Shown here: positions 33,541 to 46,206 of the stretch, in pieces
How positions within the stretch are numbered: the stretch's first letter is position 1
How the letters are laid out: every line of letters begins with the position of its first letter
Assembly: GCA_029449235.1 (NCBI GenBank)
Contig: JANATG010000018.1
Span: forward strand, 620,001 to 684,000
DNA length: 64,000 nt
Direction of reading: 5' to 3'
Source: Linnemannia schmuckeri
Taxonomy: Eukaryota; Mortierellomycota; Mortierellomycetes; Mortierellales; Mortierellaceae
The notes under the pieces: model-generated
The model's database searches: none
What the model was told of the DNA's origin: nothing
Seen by the model: only the letters and a program-made list of their open reading frames with translations
Position numbers and translations under genes: made by a program

Positions 33541-35420
33541 GGTGGTGTCGGTCACGTCTTGAAGGGGAGTGAATGAGAAGAGTGGGTTTGGGGGACGAGG
33601 GTGAGAGATGGGTGATTCCAAAAGAGAAAACGACAAGAGATGCAAAGGCTCACTATTTTTTTAAATCAAATTCCTCCAAAAGGTGAGTCGTAGCCATGCA
33701 TGTCAAGCGGCGATGAGAGCACAGTGTGTTTAAGAGAAACATAAACGTGAGTAATACGCGTCTACTATATGCTTGGTGTTGGTATGCATGGTTCCTGCTA
33801 GCATACCAGGATGTAATCTTGAACATACTTAGTATGCGGGTGCATAGCTGTTTTTTATATGCAAAAGGCGAGAGGCATTGGCAGCTGTTTACGTTCCAGA
33901 GAGCACAGACATCGCGGAAGGAGAACAATCACCTCTTGGTGAGTCAACCACACCCAATCAAAGCGAGTATGTCAGCACTCTTCTCTCCTTTCCTTCAGGT
34001 ACCGATGTTCACGTTTCGTTCCACTCACTTTCTGTTTTCTTTTTGGCATCAAACACATAGGGCAACATTGTGCTAACGGATGTGAACAAGAAACATACAA
34101 AGGAAAGAAAAAAGGGGAACACGCGTTGTGGTGACTGACTGACTGACCTTACCCCTTCTTTTTTATTTTTCTGTTCCTTCTTCCTCTTGCTTTACGTGTA
34201 AACGACAGTACAAGGCACCAGCAGATGATCGACCTTGTGACAAAAGAGGGCGTGGAGTAAGGGTGGAAAGGAGGAAGTGAAAGAGGTTGGTAACAGGGGA
34301 TCAAACTCAGGGACGGAATACATGATGATGATGATGCATGCATGTATGTATTCAAATGCAATGCACTGACATACCTTTCAATTTTCTCTGTTCGTGTGGA
34401 TGAAAAAAACAAACAAACAAGAACAGAAACAAAGAGGTCGGTGGGCACTTGAACATCTCTCCTGACCTAAAGTTGTCTTCTCTTCTCTGTTCAAAATAAC
34501 CTTTTCTCTTCCTTCGTTACTGCTGCTAAATGGATGATGGGCAGTAGGTTAGTAATGTAGGGGTCAGAAACAAAAAAAAAAGGACGACATGCATCTCTCT
34601 ACATGCTCAGTCTACGCCAAAATAAGAAACAACCAAATATGCCTCGGTGGACGAAGGAGGTCTCTTCCCTTTCAGTTGGTCAATCCATTGTTGTTGTGAG
34701 TGATGAAGGTGAAAGAAGAAAAAGGAAGAATTTTATTTGTCCTGGGTCTCACTCTTTGTGCCAGCCAATGCACTCCTCTGAAAACGTGAGCTGATGAAAT
34801 AGCAGTAACTATGGCATTTCAGAGGATGAGCACCTAAACAACAACTAAGAGAAGTGCGCCTTTGGACACGGTGGAGGTCATGTCTGTCCGAGGGAAGCCC
34901 CTTTCCTATAACTTTTTTTTGTCCCCTTCTTTCTCATCCCCGTGGTCCCCTCATCTCCTCATCCCCCCTTCCCCTGTGAACCGCATGTCCCTATTTTTTT
35001 TGCCTTCTCCGACAATCTTGCAGTTGAGCTCTTTGTTTAAAAGGCGAGCGATCGAGGCGCGAAATAGTTCACTAACAGTCAAAAAAAGTTCATCCCTTCC
35101 TCCAGTTCCTTTCGCCTCTTCCCTCCACTTCTTTCTTTCTCTCTCTCACTCTCTTTCTAATCTTCCGACCCTCGATTACTTCGCGTTCTTCTCCTTGCCT
35201 CAACAGCCCTTGCCGAAACGTATAACAGAAACACACAAAAACTACCTGAGCACTCTTACGTTCCTCTCAGCAGATTAACGAAAAAAAAAAAAAAAAAACT
35301 CGCTCACTCTCACGGTTCTTAATACTTCTCTCCACATACCCACTTTTCCTTTCTTTTCTCCCCACTTACGAAAACACCAAACACAACACTCCCCCCTCCA
35401 CTAACACACTACTTTCAGCC
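33541..35420. other. Intergenic, long 5' flank of the PH-domain gene
   Basis: About 1.9 kb. A 7-bp-arm inverted repeat lies at 33781-33807, an ATG-repeat-like stretch at 34320-34336, and the last 350 bp (about 35080-35420) are strongly C/T-rich with an A-run at 35281-35298, as in promoters of highly expressed fungal genes. A two-exon plus-strand frame at about 33860-34060 is possible but weak. Confidence 0.45.
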
Positions 35421-37828
35421 ATGACCAAGAACGACGAAGTCGCTGCCGCCGAGGCCCCCGTTGCCGATGCCGCCCCTGCCGCCCCTGCCGCATCCCCTGC
35501 TGCCTCCCATGCCGAGGAGGAAGAAGAAGTGGATATTGACATTGACGGTGGTTACCTCCAAAAGAAGGGATCCAACCCCATCAACCCCTGGAACAAACGC
35601 TACTTTGCCTTTGGAACAGAGCCTGTCAGCCTGAATAACCTCCAGACCGTTCACAAGCGTAACGAGCGTCGTGTCAAGGCTGCTCCCAAGGCCGCTGCTG
35701 CTCCTGCCGCCGCCGCCGCCCCTGCAGCTACCGAGGTTGCAGCTGCTCCTACCTCCGAGGTTGCTGCCGGAAAGGTTCCTGACAAGGAGACCCCAGCTTC
35801 CGCTGCTGCTGCCGCTCCAGCTGCAGAGCCCGTTAAGTCGGTCCAGGAGATCTACGAGGAGGCCAACCGAGATTTGCTGGTAAACGTTGCGCAGGCCAAC
35901 TCCAGCGGCACGGGTCTGTTGTACTATCACAAATCGGACGATGAGCTGCACCGCCAGAACGTGTTGGGAATCATTAACTTGCGGGATGTCAACTCTGTGG
36001 AGCATGTTGAGAAATCGACCAAGAACCGGTCGTTCAAGGTCAGCACCAAGAACCGCGATTACCATTTCTCGGCCGAGTCGCCTCAGAAGGCCAAGGGATG
36101 GGTCAAGGCGATCAAGGAAAAGTCGGACGAGGCCAAGGCAGCGCCTGATCCTTACTCCAGTGCTGCATTCCAGGACGTCTACAAGAAGCTTGGTGAGTTA
36201 CAAAGCAACCCAATGAAAAATCAACAAAAAGGCGTGGCGGTGGTGGTATGATCTGAAAAATAGGGGCTTCTCTTTTCCATCCATTCATTTCATCCCTATT
36301 GTGCCGTACATACTTTGCCCGATTTCACTCACCATAACAACCATTCTTTCGCAACTCCTATATCGTACAGTTGCTCGCGAGGCATTCGATCACGCCAAAA
36401 ACGCGGCCAGCATCATCTCCGACAACGAGATCAATTCGGACGGTGAGCCCGACGACATCGAAGTCGAGAACGGCACCCCCATCGTCAAGAAGCGCAAGTC
36501 CTTCTTTGGCTTCTCCGCCGTCGCCACCTCCCATGAAAAGAAGAAGGCTGATGGCATCACTACCGAGGTCTCGACCGAGCAAAAGAAGGATCTCACCCAC
36601 GTCCAGGAGGGAGACGTCGATGCCCTCAAGACCCACGAGTCCGAGAACGCCGTCTCCCATACCACCGACGCCGTTACCTCTCCAGCTGCACCCGAGTCGC
36701 CCAAGGCCAAGAGTGGAGGATTCAAGTTGTTTGGAAAGAAGCCTGCCAAGGAGGAACCTGCACCCCCTCCAGCTCCTGCTCCTCAGCCCTTGACTGTTGA
36801 CGAGGCCAAGGCTCAGGCCCTTAAGGCTGTCGATGATGCTGTTGCTGCCAGCAAGGCCAAGGAGGCCGAGGCCAAGAAGGAGACTCCACCTGCTCCTCCT
36901 GCTCCTGAGAAGAAGCCTGGTTTCTTCGCCGGCCTCTTTGGCAAGAAGCCCGTACGTTCTTCTTTCTATTTCCGCTTTATCGCCTTCCTTTTCCTCTTCT
37001 CATTATCCGCCCTTTGTCTTTATCCTCCTCTCTTCCTCTTTATCACTTTCTCATTCATGTCCTTTTCTACATCAGCACTTCCGATTTTCACTCTTTATTT
37101 TATAATTGTCCGTTGTACATCTTTCATTTATGTATCTTCTGCTTGAATTCTTACCCTCTTACCCTTTCCTCGTTAATCCAATCAATTAGGCACCTGCACC
37201 AGTTCCACCACCAGTGGCGAATGAAGAGACTGTGGTCGTCTCATCCGAAAAGACCCTCTCAGATGTAGTCACCGCCGAAGGGGAAGTCACATCTCAATCC
37301 TCGGGCGGCTTCTTCTCGCGAGTGACCAAGGGCAAGGACAAGAACGAGGTCGAAGTCAAGTCGGGCGAGGTCAGCTCCGAGGATGTGATCACGGCCGAGA
37401 AGATCACGCATGAGCAGCACATCGAGGGCACCGATGCCAATATTGCCAACTCTGATGGTGAGCAGCGCGTCGACCTCTCGACCACGGATGAGACCCTTTC
37501 AACGGAGGATAAAATCGACCGCAAGCCTTCTCTTCTCAAGAGGTAAGTAGGATGGATGCCAATTGGGGTTTTACTATTGACGGATTTGCCACTAAATTTA
37601 TTTAGGCTTTTCTGAAACTTACTTTCTACACTCATTTTCAACGATAGACTGAGCGGAGTAGTGCGCGCGACGCTGGCTGCGACGGAGGAAGTCAAGGTCG
37701 AGGAGACGGTCAGCGAAGAGACGGTCAGCGAAGAGGCTGTCACTGCCGAAGAGACAACAACGACTATCGAAACAGAAGTCGCAGTCGAGGAGACCAAGGT
37801 CGCCGCCACTGTTGAAGTCGCTGCTTAA
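35421..37828 (+). CDS. PH-domain protein with a PH fold split by an Ala/Pro-rich insertion (628 aa)
   Basis: Probably a membrane-phosphoinositide-binding cortical protein; the closest family I can name is the fungal PH protein Meu6 type, tentatively. Exons 35421-36192, 36371-36951, 37190-37542, 37648-37828; phases agree. The PH strands begin at residues 43-65 (GGYLQKKGSNPINPWNKRYF). An insertion at about 66-162, very rich in Ala and Pro, follows. The fold then resumes at 163-238 (GLLYYHKSDDE, KNRSFKVSTKNRDYHF and the C-terminal helix with the conserved Trp in AKGWVKAIKEK). The remaining 390 residues are disordered, with short basic-aromatic motifs KSFFGF, GFKLFGKK, GFFAGLFGKK and GFFSRVTKGK spaced along acidic stretches. 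The last exon is Thr/Glu/Val-rich. GC3-rich codons suggest strong expression. Confidence 0.8.
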
Positions 37829-38662
37829 GATGCTTCTCACTCGCTAAATACGAGCACCCCTTTACATGGAACAATATTTGTTCCTTTTCCTTCTTTCTTT
37901 ACTGTTTCTTACTTGACAATTAATAAAAATAACGCGATTGCTATTCAACAATCCTTCTGGCTCCTTCTCGCTTTCTTTGACGTGGGATGTTTTTGTTGGT
38001 TGCTAGGTGTCATCACAGGAGGCATAGTCAAATGGAATCGAGCCGAGTCCTGGTGACGGGGGGAATGAAGTGAGAGTGAGGGAGTTGTGAGAGGTCAGGA
38101 AGGGCCGAAGAGCGGAGGATTGGCGAAAGGAGTGGATGACAAGAGTAGTGTTGAGTGGTGTATATTGCAGAATAGGGGAGGGAGTGACGAGGAAAAGAAA
38201 AGTGTGGAAAGTGAGAACGATAACCTTCTTTTTTGTGGTAACTTGGGTCCCATGGTCATACAGAGGAGTGTTTTCTAGCATTTTCTACTACGAGTACGAG
38301 CCATTTTCACAATTGTGTCTTCTGAAAATGGAAAAAAAACCCTGAGTCGCCTTCCGGGTGACTGTTTTGAGCGGAGTGAGAATTTTGTAAGACATTTTGC
38401 GTATGGGTCTGGAGCAGCACCCCCATGGGCCCGCTCGCTTTTTCTTTCTTGTTCTCATTCATTCTCATTCTCCTTACTTTTCACCTTTCACCTCTCCTTC
38501 CATTCGACAACTATAAAGACAGTTGACCTGTCTGTCCACTTTACGCTCGCCTTCCGCAGCAGCAGCAGCAGCAACAGCAAATAAATCTCTTTCACTCTCA
38601 CACTTCCAAACCTCAAAAAAAGACTTTACAGAACCACTTCCAAAAACAACGAAAAAAAAATC
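37829..38662. other. Intergenic, 5' flank of HSP78
   Basis: 834 bp. C/T-rich tract from about 38430 to 38620 just before HSP78. I looked for heat-shock elements (three alternating GAA/TTC units) and found none clear. Confidence 0.45.
37922..37927 (+). terminator. Polyadenylation signal AATAAA, PH-domain gene
   Basis: AATAAA 94 bp past the stop codon, within an AT-rich stretch. Confidence 0.5.
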
Positions 38663-41600
38663 ATGTTTTCGTCACTCACAACGCGCTCGGCTGCAGTTCG
38701 CGTGGTCAGATCACCCTCTACCACCGCTGCCACTGCGCTTCGACAAGCCTCCAACAAGAGAACCCTTACAATCACTGCCAACAACAACAAATCCATGACG
38801 GCTATTTCAACAGCCCCCAGGCATGGACTTTTGGTCACCGCGTACGCTCTCCAGGGATCCCGATCTGTGCCCAAGATGGCCTCCCGTTTGGGTGCTATCC
38901 GACTTTACGCGCAAGGTAAACTTCGATTTTCTTTTTATTGTTGTATGTCGTGAAGAAAAGTGTTCATACTGATGTCAAACTGAGGTATGTGTATACTAAC
39001 AATATGATGATCTGTTTATGCAAAAAAAATGTAGGAGGACCTCAAGGATTCCGGATCCAGCCTACTCCTCAGCAGAGTGAGAAGGGCAAGGCTCTGGAGC
39101 AATTTGTAAGTTGATCGCTCGTCACTGTGACATTGTTGATGAAATAAAGTAAAAAAAAGAATGCGGATTATTGACGCACATTTGTTTTCGAAACTATGAT
39201 GCGATGTAGGGTACCGATCTGACAAAGCGCGCCAGCGAAGGCAAGCTCGATCCCGTTATTGGACGCGAGGAAGAGATCCGTCGAACGATTCAAGGTAAGA
39301 AAACCCCACACGTTCGTTCACGGCAAATCATTCTTTGTTGTAATGTCAATCGTTTATATAATCAGGTTCTCACCGTCGCTTGTATTTGATAATCTGGATA
39401 GTGTTGTCGCGTCGTACAAAGAACAACCCGGTGTTGATCGGAGAGGCTGGTGTAGGAAAGACGAGTATTGCAGAGGGTTTGGCTCAGAGAATCGTCAACG
39501 GCGAAGTCCCCGAGTCGATCAAGGATAAACGAGTCATCTCGCTGGATTTGGGCGCATTGGTTGCTGGAGCCAAATATAGGTAAGCTATTGATTCAAAAGA
39601 CGACGGTTATGCTAGTTACATTCGTTTGTTATGGGAAAACATATTCCTAATCGCACGAACTATTCCCAAAACTATTTTAGGGGCGAGTTTGAGGAAAGAT
39701 TGAAGGCGGTGTTGCAGGATGTGACGGAGCAGGAGGGCAAGATCATTCTGTTTATCGATGAGCTGCACACTTTGTTGGGATTAGGCAAATCTGAGGGAGC
39801 GATGGATGCCGGAAACATGCTCAAGCCTGCGTTGGCCAGAGGCACTTTGCACTGCTGTGGAGCCACCACCATCGACGAGTACCGCAAGTACATCGAGAAG
39901 GACCCCGCATTGGCCCGTCGATTCCAGTCCGTCATGGTCACCGAGCCCACTGTCGAGGACACTATCTCGATTCTGCGTGGACTGAAGGAGCGTTATGAGG
40001 TCCATCATGGAGTCCGTATTGCGGATTCTGCTCTTGTCGCAGCAGCAGTTCAAAGTCATCGATACATCACAGACCGCTTCTTGCCCGACAAGGCAATCGA
40101 TCTGGTGGACGAGGCTTGTTCTAAGCTTAGACTCCAGCAGGAGAGCAAGCCCGATGTGATTGAGAGTTTGGATCGTGGTATTGTGACCATGGAGATTGAG
40201 CTCGAGAGTTTGAAAAAGGAGACGGATCCGCTATCGGTCTCGAGACGCAACAAGCTCGAAGATGATTTGGCCAAGAAGAAGCAAGAGTCCCAGCGACTGA
40301 CTCAAATCTGGAAGGAGGAAAGGTAAGGACGAGTGAAAAAGGGTTGACAATTAATGTGTGTGTCGGAATTTGTGGAACAAATTATCTAACATTATCTCTT
40401 TCGTATGTAACACTACCACTAGAGAGAAGCTGGACAAGATCAAGAGCACCAAGGCGGAATTGGAGCAGGCTCGTATTGACCTGGAGGCAGCTCAGCGCAA
40501 GGGAGACTTTACGCGCGCTTCAGAGCTTCGTTATGGTGTCATCCCCACCTTGGAGGCTAAGCTGCCCAAGGAGGAGACAGTCCCTATGGAGGCCATTGAG
40601 GGAGCGCTGACTGATACCGAGGCTCCTGAACAGCCTATGCGACCTCTAGGAACTCAGGAGGAAGTCGAGAGTCTGATCCACGAGCGTGTCACCGCAGACG
40701 ATATCTCGCGTGTCGTCGCTCGTATGACTGGCATTCCTGTCCAGGTACGATTCTTGCCTTTGCTTTTGAGCGATCTGCTGCTTGTCCGTTGTCCATAAGT
40801 TTATTAACCGTATGTGTTCTGTATTCTATCTAACTCTTTTGTAGAACCTATTGAAGGGCGAGAAGGAGCGCTTGTTGAGCATGGAGTCGGCGTTGGCAGA
40901 GCGTGTAGTTGGTCAGGATGAGGCCATTTCTGCGGTCGCCGAGGCTGTGCGCTTGAGCCGTGCTGGACTCTCTAGCCCCACTCGTCCCATTGCCTCATTC
41001 CTCTTCCTCGGACCCACCGGTGTTGGAAAGGTAATATATATGCAATCTCTATGATCTTTTTGCGCTGCATGGACATGTTGTATGCATGAATGCAAGTTCT
41101 AACTATATTCTCCGTTATGTTTCAACCTCTGCGCGTTTTAATAGACGGAGCTGTGCAAGGCGATCGCAAAATTCTTGTTTGACACCGAGAACGCAATCGT
41201 GCGAATCGACATGTCGGAATACATGGAAAAGTTCTCGACCTCTCGTCTGATTGGCGCCCCGCCCGGATATGTCGGCCACGAGGAAGGTGGAGAGCTGACC
41301 GAGGCGATCCGTCGTAAACCTTACTCGGTCATTCTCTTTGACGAGATGGAGAAGGCCAACAAGGACGTCTTCAACCTGATGCTCCAGGTCTTGGACGACG
41401 GCCGGTTGACGGATTCTCAAGGCCGGACTATTGATTTTAAGAATACGATTATTATCATGACGTCCAACTTGGGCGCCGATATGCTGGCCTTGGCTGAGGA
41501 CGATGCGTCGGCCAGGACCCCTTCCTTGGCTGGAAAGCTGTCCAAGCGTGCGCATGGGTCGGCGGCCGATGAGGGTAAGGTAACGGAGGAGGAGAAGGAA

Positions 41601-41972
41601 GCCGTCATGCAGGTGGTCCGACGTCATTTCGCGCCTGAGTTTGTGAACCGTATCGACGACATGGTGGTCTTCAACCGGCTCTCCCACAGCGCAATCCGGG
41701 ATATTGTCGATGTTCGTTTGAAGGAAGTCCAGGCCCGTGTTGAGGACCGTCGGATCTCGATTGAGGCCGACCCCGAGGCCAAGGAATGGTTGGCCAACCG
41801 GGGTTACTCTTCTGCTTATGGTGCTCGTCCCTTGAACCGGGTTATCCAGAAGCAGTTGTTGCAACCCTTGGCGAAATTGATTATTGAAGGCAAGGTCAAG
41901 GTTGGAGAGCGAGTCGATATCAAGGTTGAGAACGATCAACTCAAGGTCGTCCCCGAAAACTTGCGCAAGTAA
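38663..41972 (+). CDS. HSP78: HSP78, mitochondrial ClpB-type protein disaggregase (854 aa)
   Basis: Hexameric AAA+ chaperone of the matrix that resolubilises aggregated proteins together with mitochondrial Hsp70. Exons 38663-38915, 39035-39105, 39210-39294, 39402-39579, 39681-40322, 40423-40744, 40845-41030, 41145-41972; phases agree. An Arg/Ser/Thr-rich presequence of about 85 residues with almost no acids fits matrix import. The Clp_N repeat domain of cytosolic Hsp104 is absent, as in all HSP78. NBD1: Walker A GEAGVGKT 150-157 and Walker B ILFIDE about 218-223. The coiled-coil middle domain lies at about 360-510. NBD2: Walker A GPTGVGKT 573-580 (split by intron 7), pore loop GYVG about 620, Walker B VILFDE about 641-646, sensor/arginine region SSAYGARPLNR. 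It converges with the acyl-CoA dehydrogenase gene. Confidence 0.97.
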
Positions 41973-42084
41973 AAACACACACATCCACTTCCGGGTCTAT
42001 TCATGGACTCTTCACTTTGTTTCAGCATTCATGACTTATTACAAAACAAACAAAAACAACAAAAAAAGGCGTGTACATACTTTC

Positions 42085-42090
42085 AATAAA
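42085..42090 (+). terminator. Polyadenylation signal AATAAA, HSP78
   Basis: AATAAA 112 bp past the HSP78 stop, followed by long A-runs (42103-42131). Confidence 0.5.
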
Positions 42091-42213
42091 AAAACCCACC
42101 ATTAAAAAAAAAAAAAAAAGAAAAAAAAAAATTGGGTAATTTTGCAAAAACAAAAGATTTCATTGACAGTTTCTAAGAGGATATACAAATTGGGAGACGG
42201 TGGACAGAGATAT

Positions 42214-44414
42214 TTAAGAAGAGTACTGCTTCTCGAGGATCTTGGCGATGGTCTGGAGCTGAATGTTGCTGGTTCTATTATTTATGAATTTAAAAAAGCA
42301 AGGGACAAGAAGCATAGTCAGTTAGTGGTTCACAAACAGAGTCTCGTTTCTATCAATCCAGAGTAAAAATGCGATACAAAGAACAAAAGTAAAGAGGCTT
42401 ACCCCTCATAGATAGCACCAATCTTGCAGTCACGGTAGAACTTCTCAATGGGGTAGTCGCGAGTGAAGCCGATTCCACCGGCCCACTCGATGCAGCGGGA
42501 GGCGGTCTTCTCGGCGACCTGGGAAGCATAGAGCTTGGCCATGGCAGCCTCCTTGACGAAAGGCTTGCCCTGCTCCTTGAGACGGGCAGCGTTGTAGGTC
42601 AAGAGACGAGCAGCCTCGATCTCCATGGCAACCTGAGCATACTGGTGCTGCATACCCTGGAAGGATCCAATGAGCTGACCAAACTGCTTGCGCTGGAAGA
42701 GGTATGGGAGGGTGGCATCAAAGGCGCCCTGGGCGAGACCCAACATCTGGGCAGCAATACCGATACGGCCCTCGTTCAAGATCTCGATGGCGTACTTGTA
42801 GCCCTTTCCGACTTCTCCGAGAATGTTGGCGGCGGGGACGACAATATCATCAAAGTTGAGGGTGCAGGTCGACGAGGCACGGATTCCGAGCTTGGACTCC
42901 TTCTTGTTGACCTTGACGCCCATCGACTTGTCGACGACGAAGCAGGTGATGCCCTTGTAACCCTTCTCGGGGGCAACGTTGGCAAAGACGAGGAAGATCT
43001 CAGCCTCGCCAGAGTTGGTGATCCACATCTTGGTGCCGTTGAGGATGTAGTTGTCGCCGTCCTTGACCGCGCGGGTCTGAAGGGCAAAGGCATCCGAGCC
43101 GGAGCCGGCCTCGGACAAGCAGAAGCATCCGACAGTGTCGGTGGCGAGGCGGGGCAAGTATCTCTCCTTGATGTCGTCCGAAGCGTACTTGCGGAACAAG
43201 GTGTTGACCAGAGTGTTCTGTAAAAGAGAAAGGGATGTTGGCGTGCATTAGCGCACCATCTTTTTTCTTTCCATGGTCCCAAGTGACATGCAGGATGCAA
43301 GAATATGCAAAATACGACCAAATGAAAAAAAAAAAGAATATTAAGGTACCTGGACATCACAGATAACGGAGATAGAGGGATCGACCTTGGCGAGCTCCTC
43401 GATGGTCAAGATGGCGGACATGAACGAGGACTCGGAACCATCGTACTTGGCATCAGTCTCAATGCCCATCAACTAGTTATTCGAAAAAAAGAAAAGGTCA
43501 GCGAGGGATCCGCTTGGGGTGTTGTCGGAACATCAAAATCTAAGGGCCACAAACAGCACACCCCTAGGTGTCTCTCAATGTGCGAATATGCGTGGGAAAA
43601 CAAAAACGAAGACGAAAAATAATTTCCCCGGCTCTCCGATCCAAAAATATAAAGGAAAACAACTTACACCCTGCTCGAACAAGCCCTTCAGGACATCAGC
43701 GTCGAGCTTCTCGGTCTCGTCCATCTTCTGGACCTTAGGCAAAACCTGTTCCTGAGCAAAGCGAGCAACTAATTAATGAAAGACAATATATAATAGAAGG
43801 TCGATTGAGGTGAATACAGAGGACTCACTGTGACAAGAAGTCAGTGTGACAAACAGAACCAAGCAGAGAAGGCTAAACCATCCGTAATAGCGCCTGGTTG
43901 ATCGTTTGGTTGGTTGGAACATACCGGACTCCTTCAAGAGAGCCTCATCCTCGGTCAAGGTGTGGAGCGAGGCGATGTTGGAGCGAGCAACGGCAGCCTG
44001 GGAGAAGAATCTATGATATCATGAAGCAAGGGGTGTTAGATCTCTGCAGTAGCACTTTTTTCCCCAGTTGCTTGTCTTCAGTAGCGACGTCTTTTCAGTC
44101 ATGAATGAGTACGATTTTTGCTTCTGAATGTAGTCGTATTTTCGGAGGTGGGCGTACTCCTGTCGTCGTTCTGCTATTCCTGTAGTCAAACCAAACTCTG
44201 ATGCATTGATCAGTCCTGCTTCGTTTTTTCCCTGATGTGTACTCATTCCTTGGTAAGTTGATCTCGTTCATCTCTGCCACTTTTGTCATGTCGCGGTTAG
44301 TCGCGCGAGTAGTTTTAAGAATAAGGTGTTGCGTTGTTACCTGGGGCGGACAGCGTTCAAGACGGCAGGCTTAGCGACGACCGAGGCGAGACGGGGGCGG
44401 ATGGCGGAGAACAT
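42214..44414 (-). CDS. ACADSB: Short/branched-chain acyl-CoA dehydrogenase, mitochondrial (419 aa)
   Basis: FAD enzyme that oxidises 2-methyl-branched and short acyl-CoAs, as in isoleucine breakdown. Exons 44414-44341, 44010-43925, 43768-43668, 43472-43350, 43217-42403, 42274-42214; phases agree. The presequence MFSAIRPRLASVVAKPAV is basic and fits mitochondrial import. Signatures: FAQEQVLPKV, SILTIEELAKVDPSISV-like block, CFCLSEAGSGSDAF and KMWITNSGEA for the FAD/substrate fold, and IYEG at 397-400, where E399 is the catalytic base in SCAD/ACADSB enzymes. That placement distinguishes it from isovaleryl-CoA and long-chain enzymes. Length matches the family (about 430). The substrate range is inferred from similarity. 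The 5' part has four short exons with 80-330 bp introns. Confidence 0.93.
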
Positions 44415-45588
44415 TGTTGATTGGAAGAGTGGGGAGAGACAGGGAAGTGATGAATGGAGAAAAGGAAAAGAAGAAAAAGAAAAGATAGAGCAGAGGGGAA
44501 GGGGATATTTCGAATGATTTTTTGTCCGTGGAGAGGGAGGAGCAAACCTTACTGTGGCCCAGCCAGTCAGATTCAAGGGCGACGAAGGTGAGGCAGCGAG
44601 AAAGAGAGAGAGAGGAGACAGTGTGAGAGGGAGATGCGCTTGTCGCGGGGATGAGGACTGCTTTTTTTCGTACCTGTAAGTTGTAACTGAAGCCATATAG
44701 GATGGTTTCACGTGCGAAAATTAGACACAGGGTGGGTTCCTGACCTGACTATTCGAGATGACATAGGTCATCTCTATTTGTGTTCGCCTCTGTCAGGGTT
44801 GACATGCACCCACTAAGCATTTGACAAAAAGGGAAGGATGAAGCACACACATATACACACACATACATACTCATTCTGCTTCAGTGAGCAATTGCCCCAC
44901 GCGGGTTCTTATTAATATTCTCCGTCAAACACATAACGCAAAAAAGGGCTTCTTCATGAATGACATACAGAACAAGCATCGCCAATTGATCTTTTAGGAA
45001 AAAGTGGCAGTGGGCCCCAGATTCTCTATTCTTTGATGTCATGCGTTGCTCATCTTTCCTTGTACTGTTGAAGGACGTAGCACGCACAAGGTCCTGCCAA
45101 CTGACTAGTACAAAAATAAAATGCCTCGTTAACATGGCCGGATGTCATCCCATTTTCTCGTATCCATTTGTTCCCCACACCGTTGCAGCCAATGAATCTC
45201 TTGTCCCTCGAAATAACAAAACATATAAGCACACCACAGTTGACAGCCCAAAGTAAACAAAACCACCCGTCTGTTCCTCTTTTGCAGTCTGTGTGTTTCT
45301 CTTTGTGTCCGTGGGCAAGATTGCATATTTTTTTTTTCCTTGTTTCTTTTCTAATGACGATCGGAATGAAAGGTATATCTCCGGCGGTTGAGGAGGCTAT
45401 TTGATAGTTCGAGATTGAAAGGAGTGGTACGATGTTAAAGGAATTGTGTTTCTCTTGGGATGGGAGTGGAATGGCTAGTTGGTTGGTTTCATAACGAAAA
45501 CCAGCCATAGTCAAAGTCAAAGGTTAACATGCGAGCGAGTAGTCCGATGCATCGATCACAATAGTAAGAATGTAAAGTGACTCAAGCG

Positions 45589-45622
<34 letters not shown>

Positions 45623-46206
45623 AACAAAACAAATAAACATACAAACAAACAAACATAGACAGATGGGCAAGGACAACAGCTGTCCGTGTGAGTGATGTCT
45701 GTCAGGGTTACGACGAGAGAGACCAGGCACACATACCTATACATAAGTCAAAAAAGACATCAGACTGGTCCCTGAAAAAAATATAATAAAAATCAAGATT
45801 TCGGGGTGTCCCAATATGGTTGTGCCCCTCACTTCACTTTCTGCCATCTCTTCAAAAAGAACCTCCTTCTCATTCATCTTTTCTCTCCTCTTCCTTCCTT
45901 TCCACTCACATCATCTCATCGGCTTGCCCTCAAACAGTCCCCCTTACACCTCTTCTTCTTCTTCTCTTATCCCTTCGCCCTGCTTGCATACAAACACAAC
46001 GTCACCGCAGCCAGTAACTCATTCCGCCGAGCCGAACAAAAAAATAATAACTGATTTCTTCCTCAACAACCATCACAACCTCTCAACTGATCAGCAAACT
46101 TCTCCAAGGCAACTTCACTCATCAACAGCTACCTTCGTCCTCAGTACTTCTCCACTCCGCTCCCCTCCTCTCTACTCCACGTCAATCTACCAAATACCTC
46201 TAAGGA
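44415..46206. other. Intergenic, between divergent ACADSB and carrier genes
   Basis: 1.8 kb with an A28 run near 45592-45620 and an adjacent (ACAA)n stretch. The 350 bp before the carrier start are C/T-rich. No coding frame with a motif was found on either strand. Confidence 0.45.

Noticed and set aside
33860..34060. Two-exon plus-strand frame with a GTGAGT donor and TTCAG acceptor
   Set aside because: Short, no start codon in frame after an upstream stop, and no recognisable family.
35415..36065. 216-codon minus-strand open frame, Gly/Ser-rich
   Set aside because: Antisense of the Ala/Pro-rich PH-domain exon; the composition is a mirror of that low complexity.
38300..38662. Heat-shock element in the HSP78 promoter
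   Set aside because: I found only isolated TTC or GAA units, not three alternating units at 5-bp spacing.
41115..41984. 289-codon minus-strand open frame
   Set aside because: Exact antisense of the last HSP78 exon, where GC-rich codon use suppresses stops on the other strand.
42103..42131. A-run after HSP78 as a retroposed poly(A) tail
   Set aside because: The HSP78 gene has introns and lies beside its own AATAAA; the run is ordinary AT-rich 3' flank.
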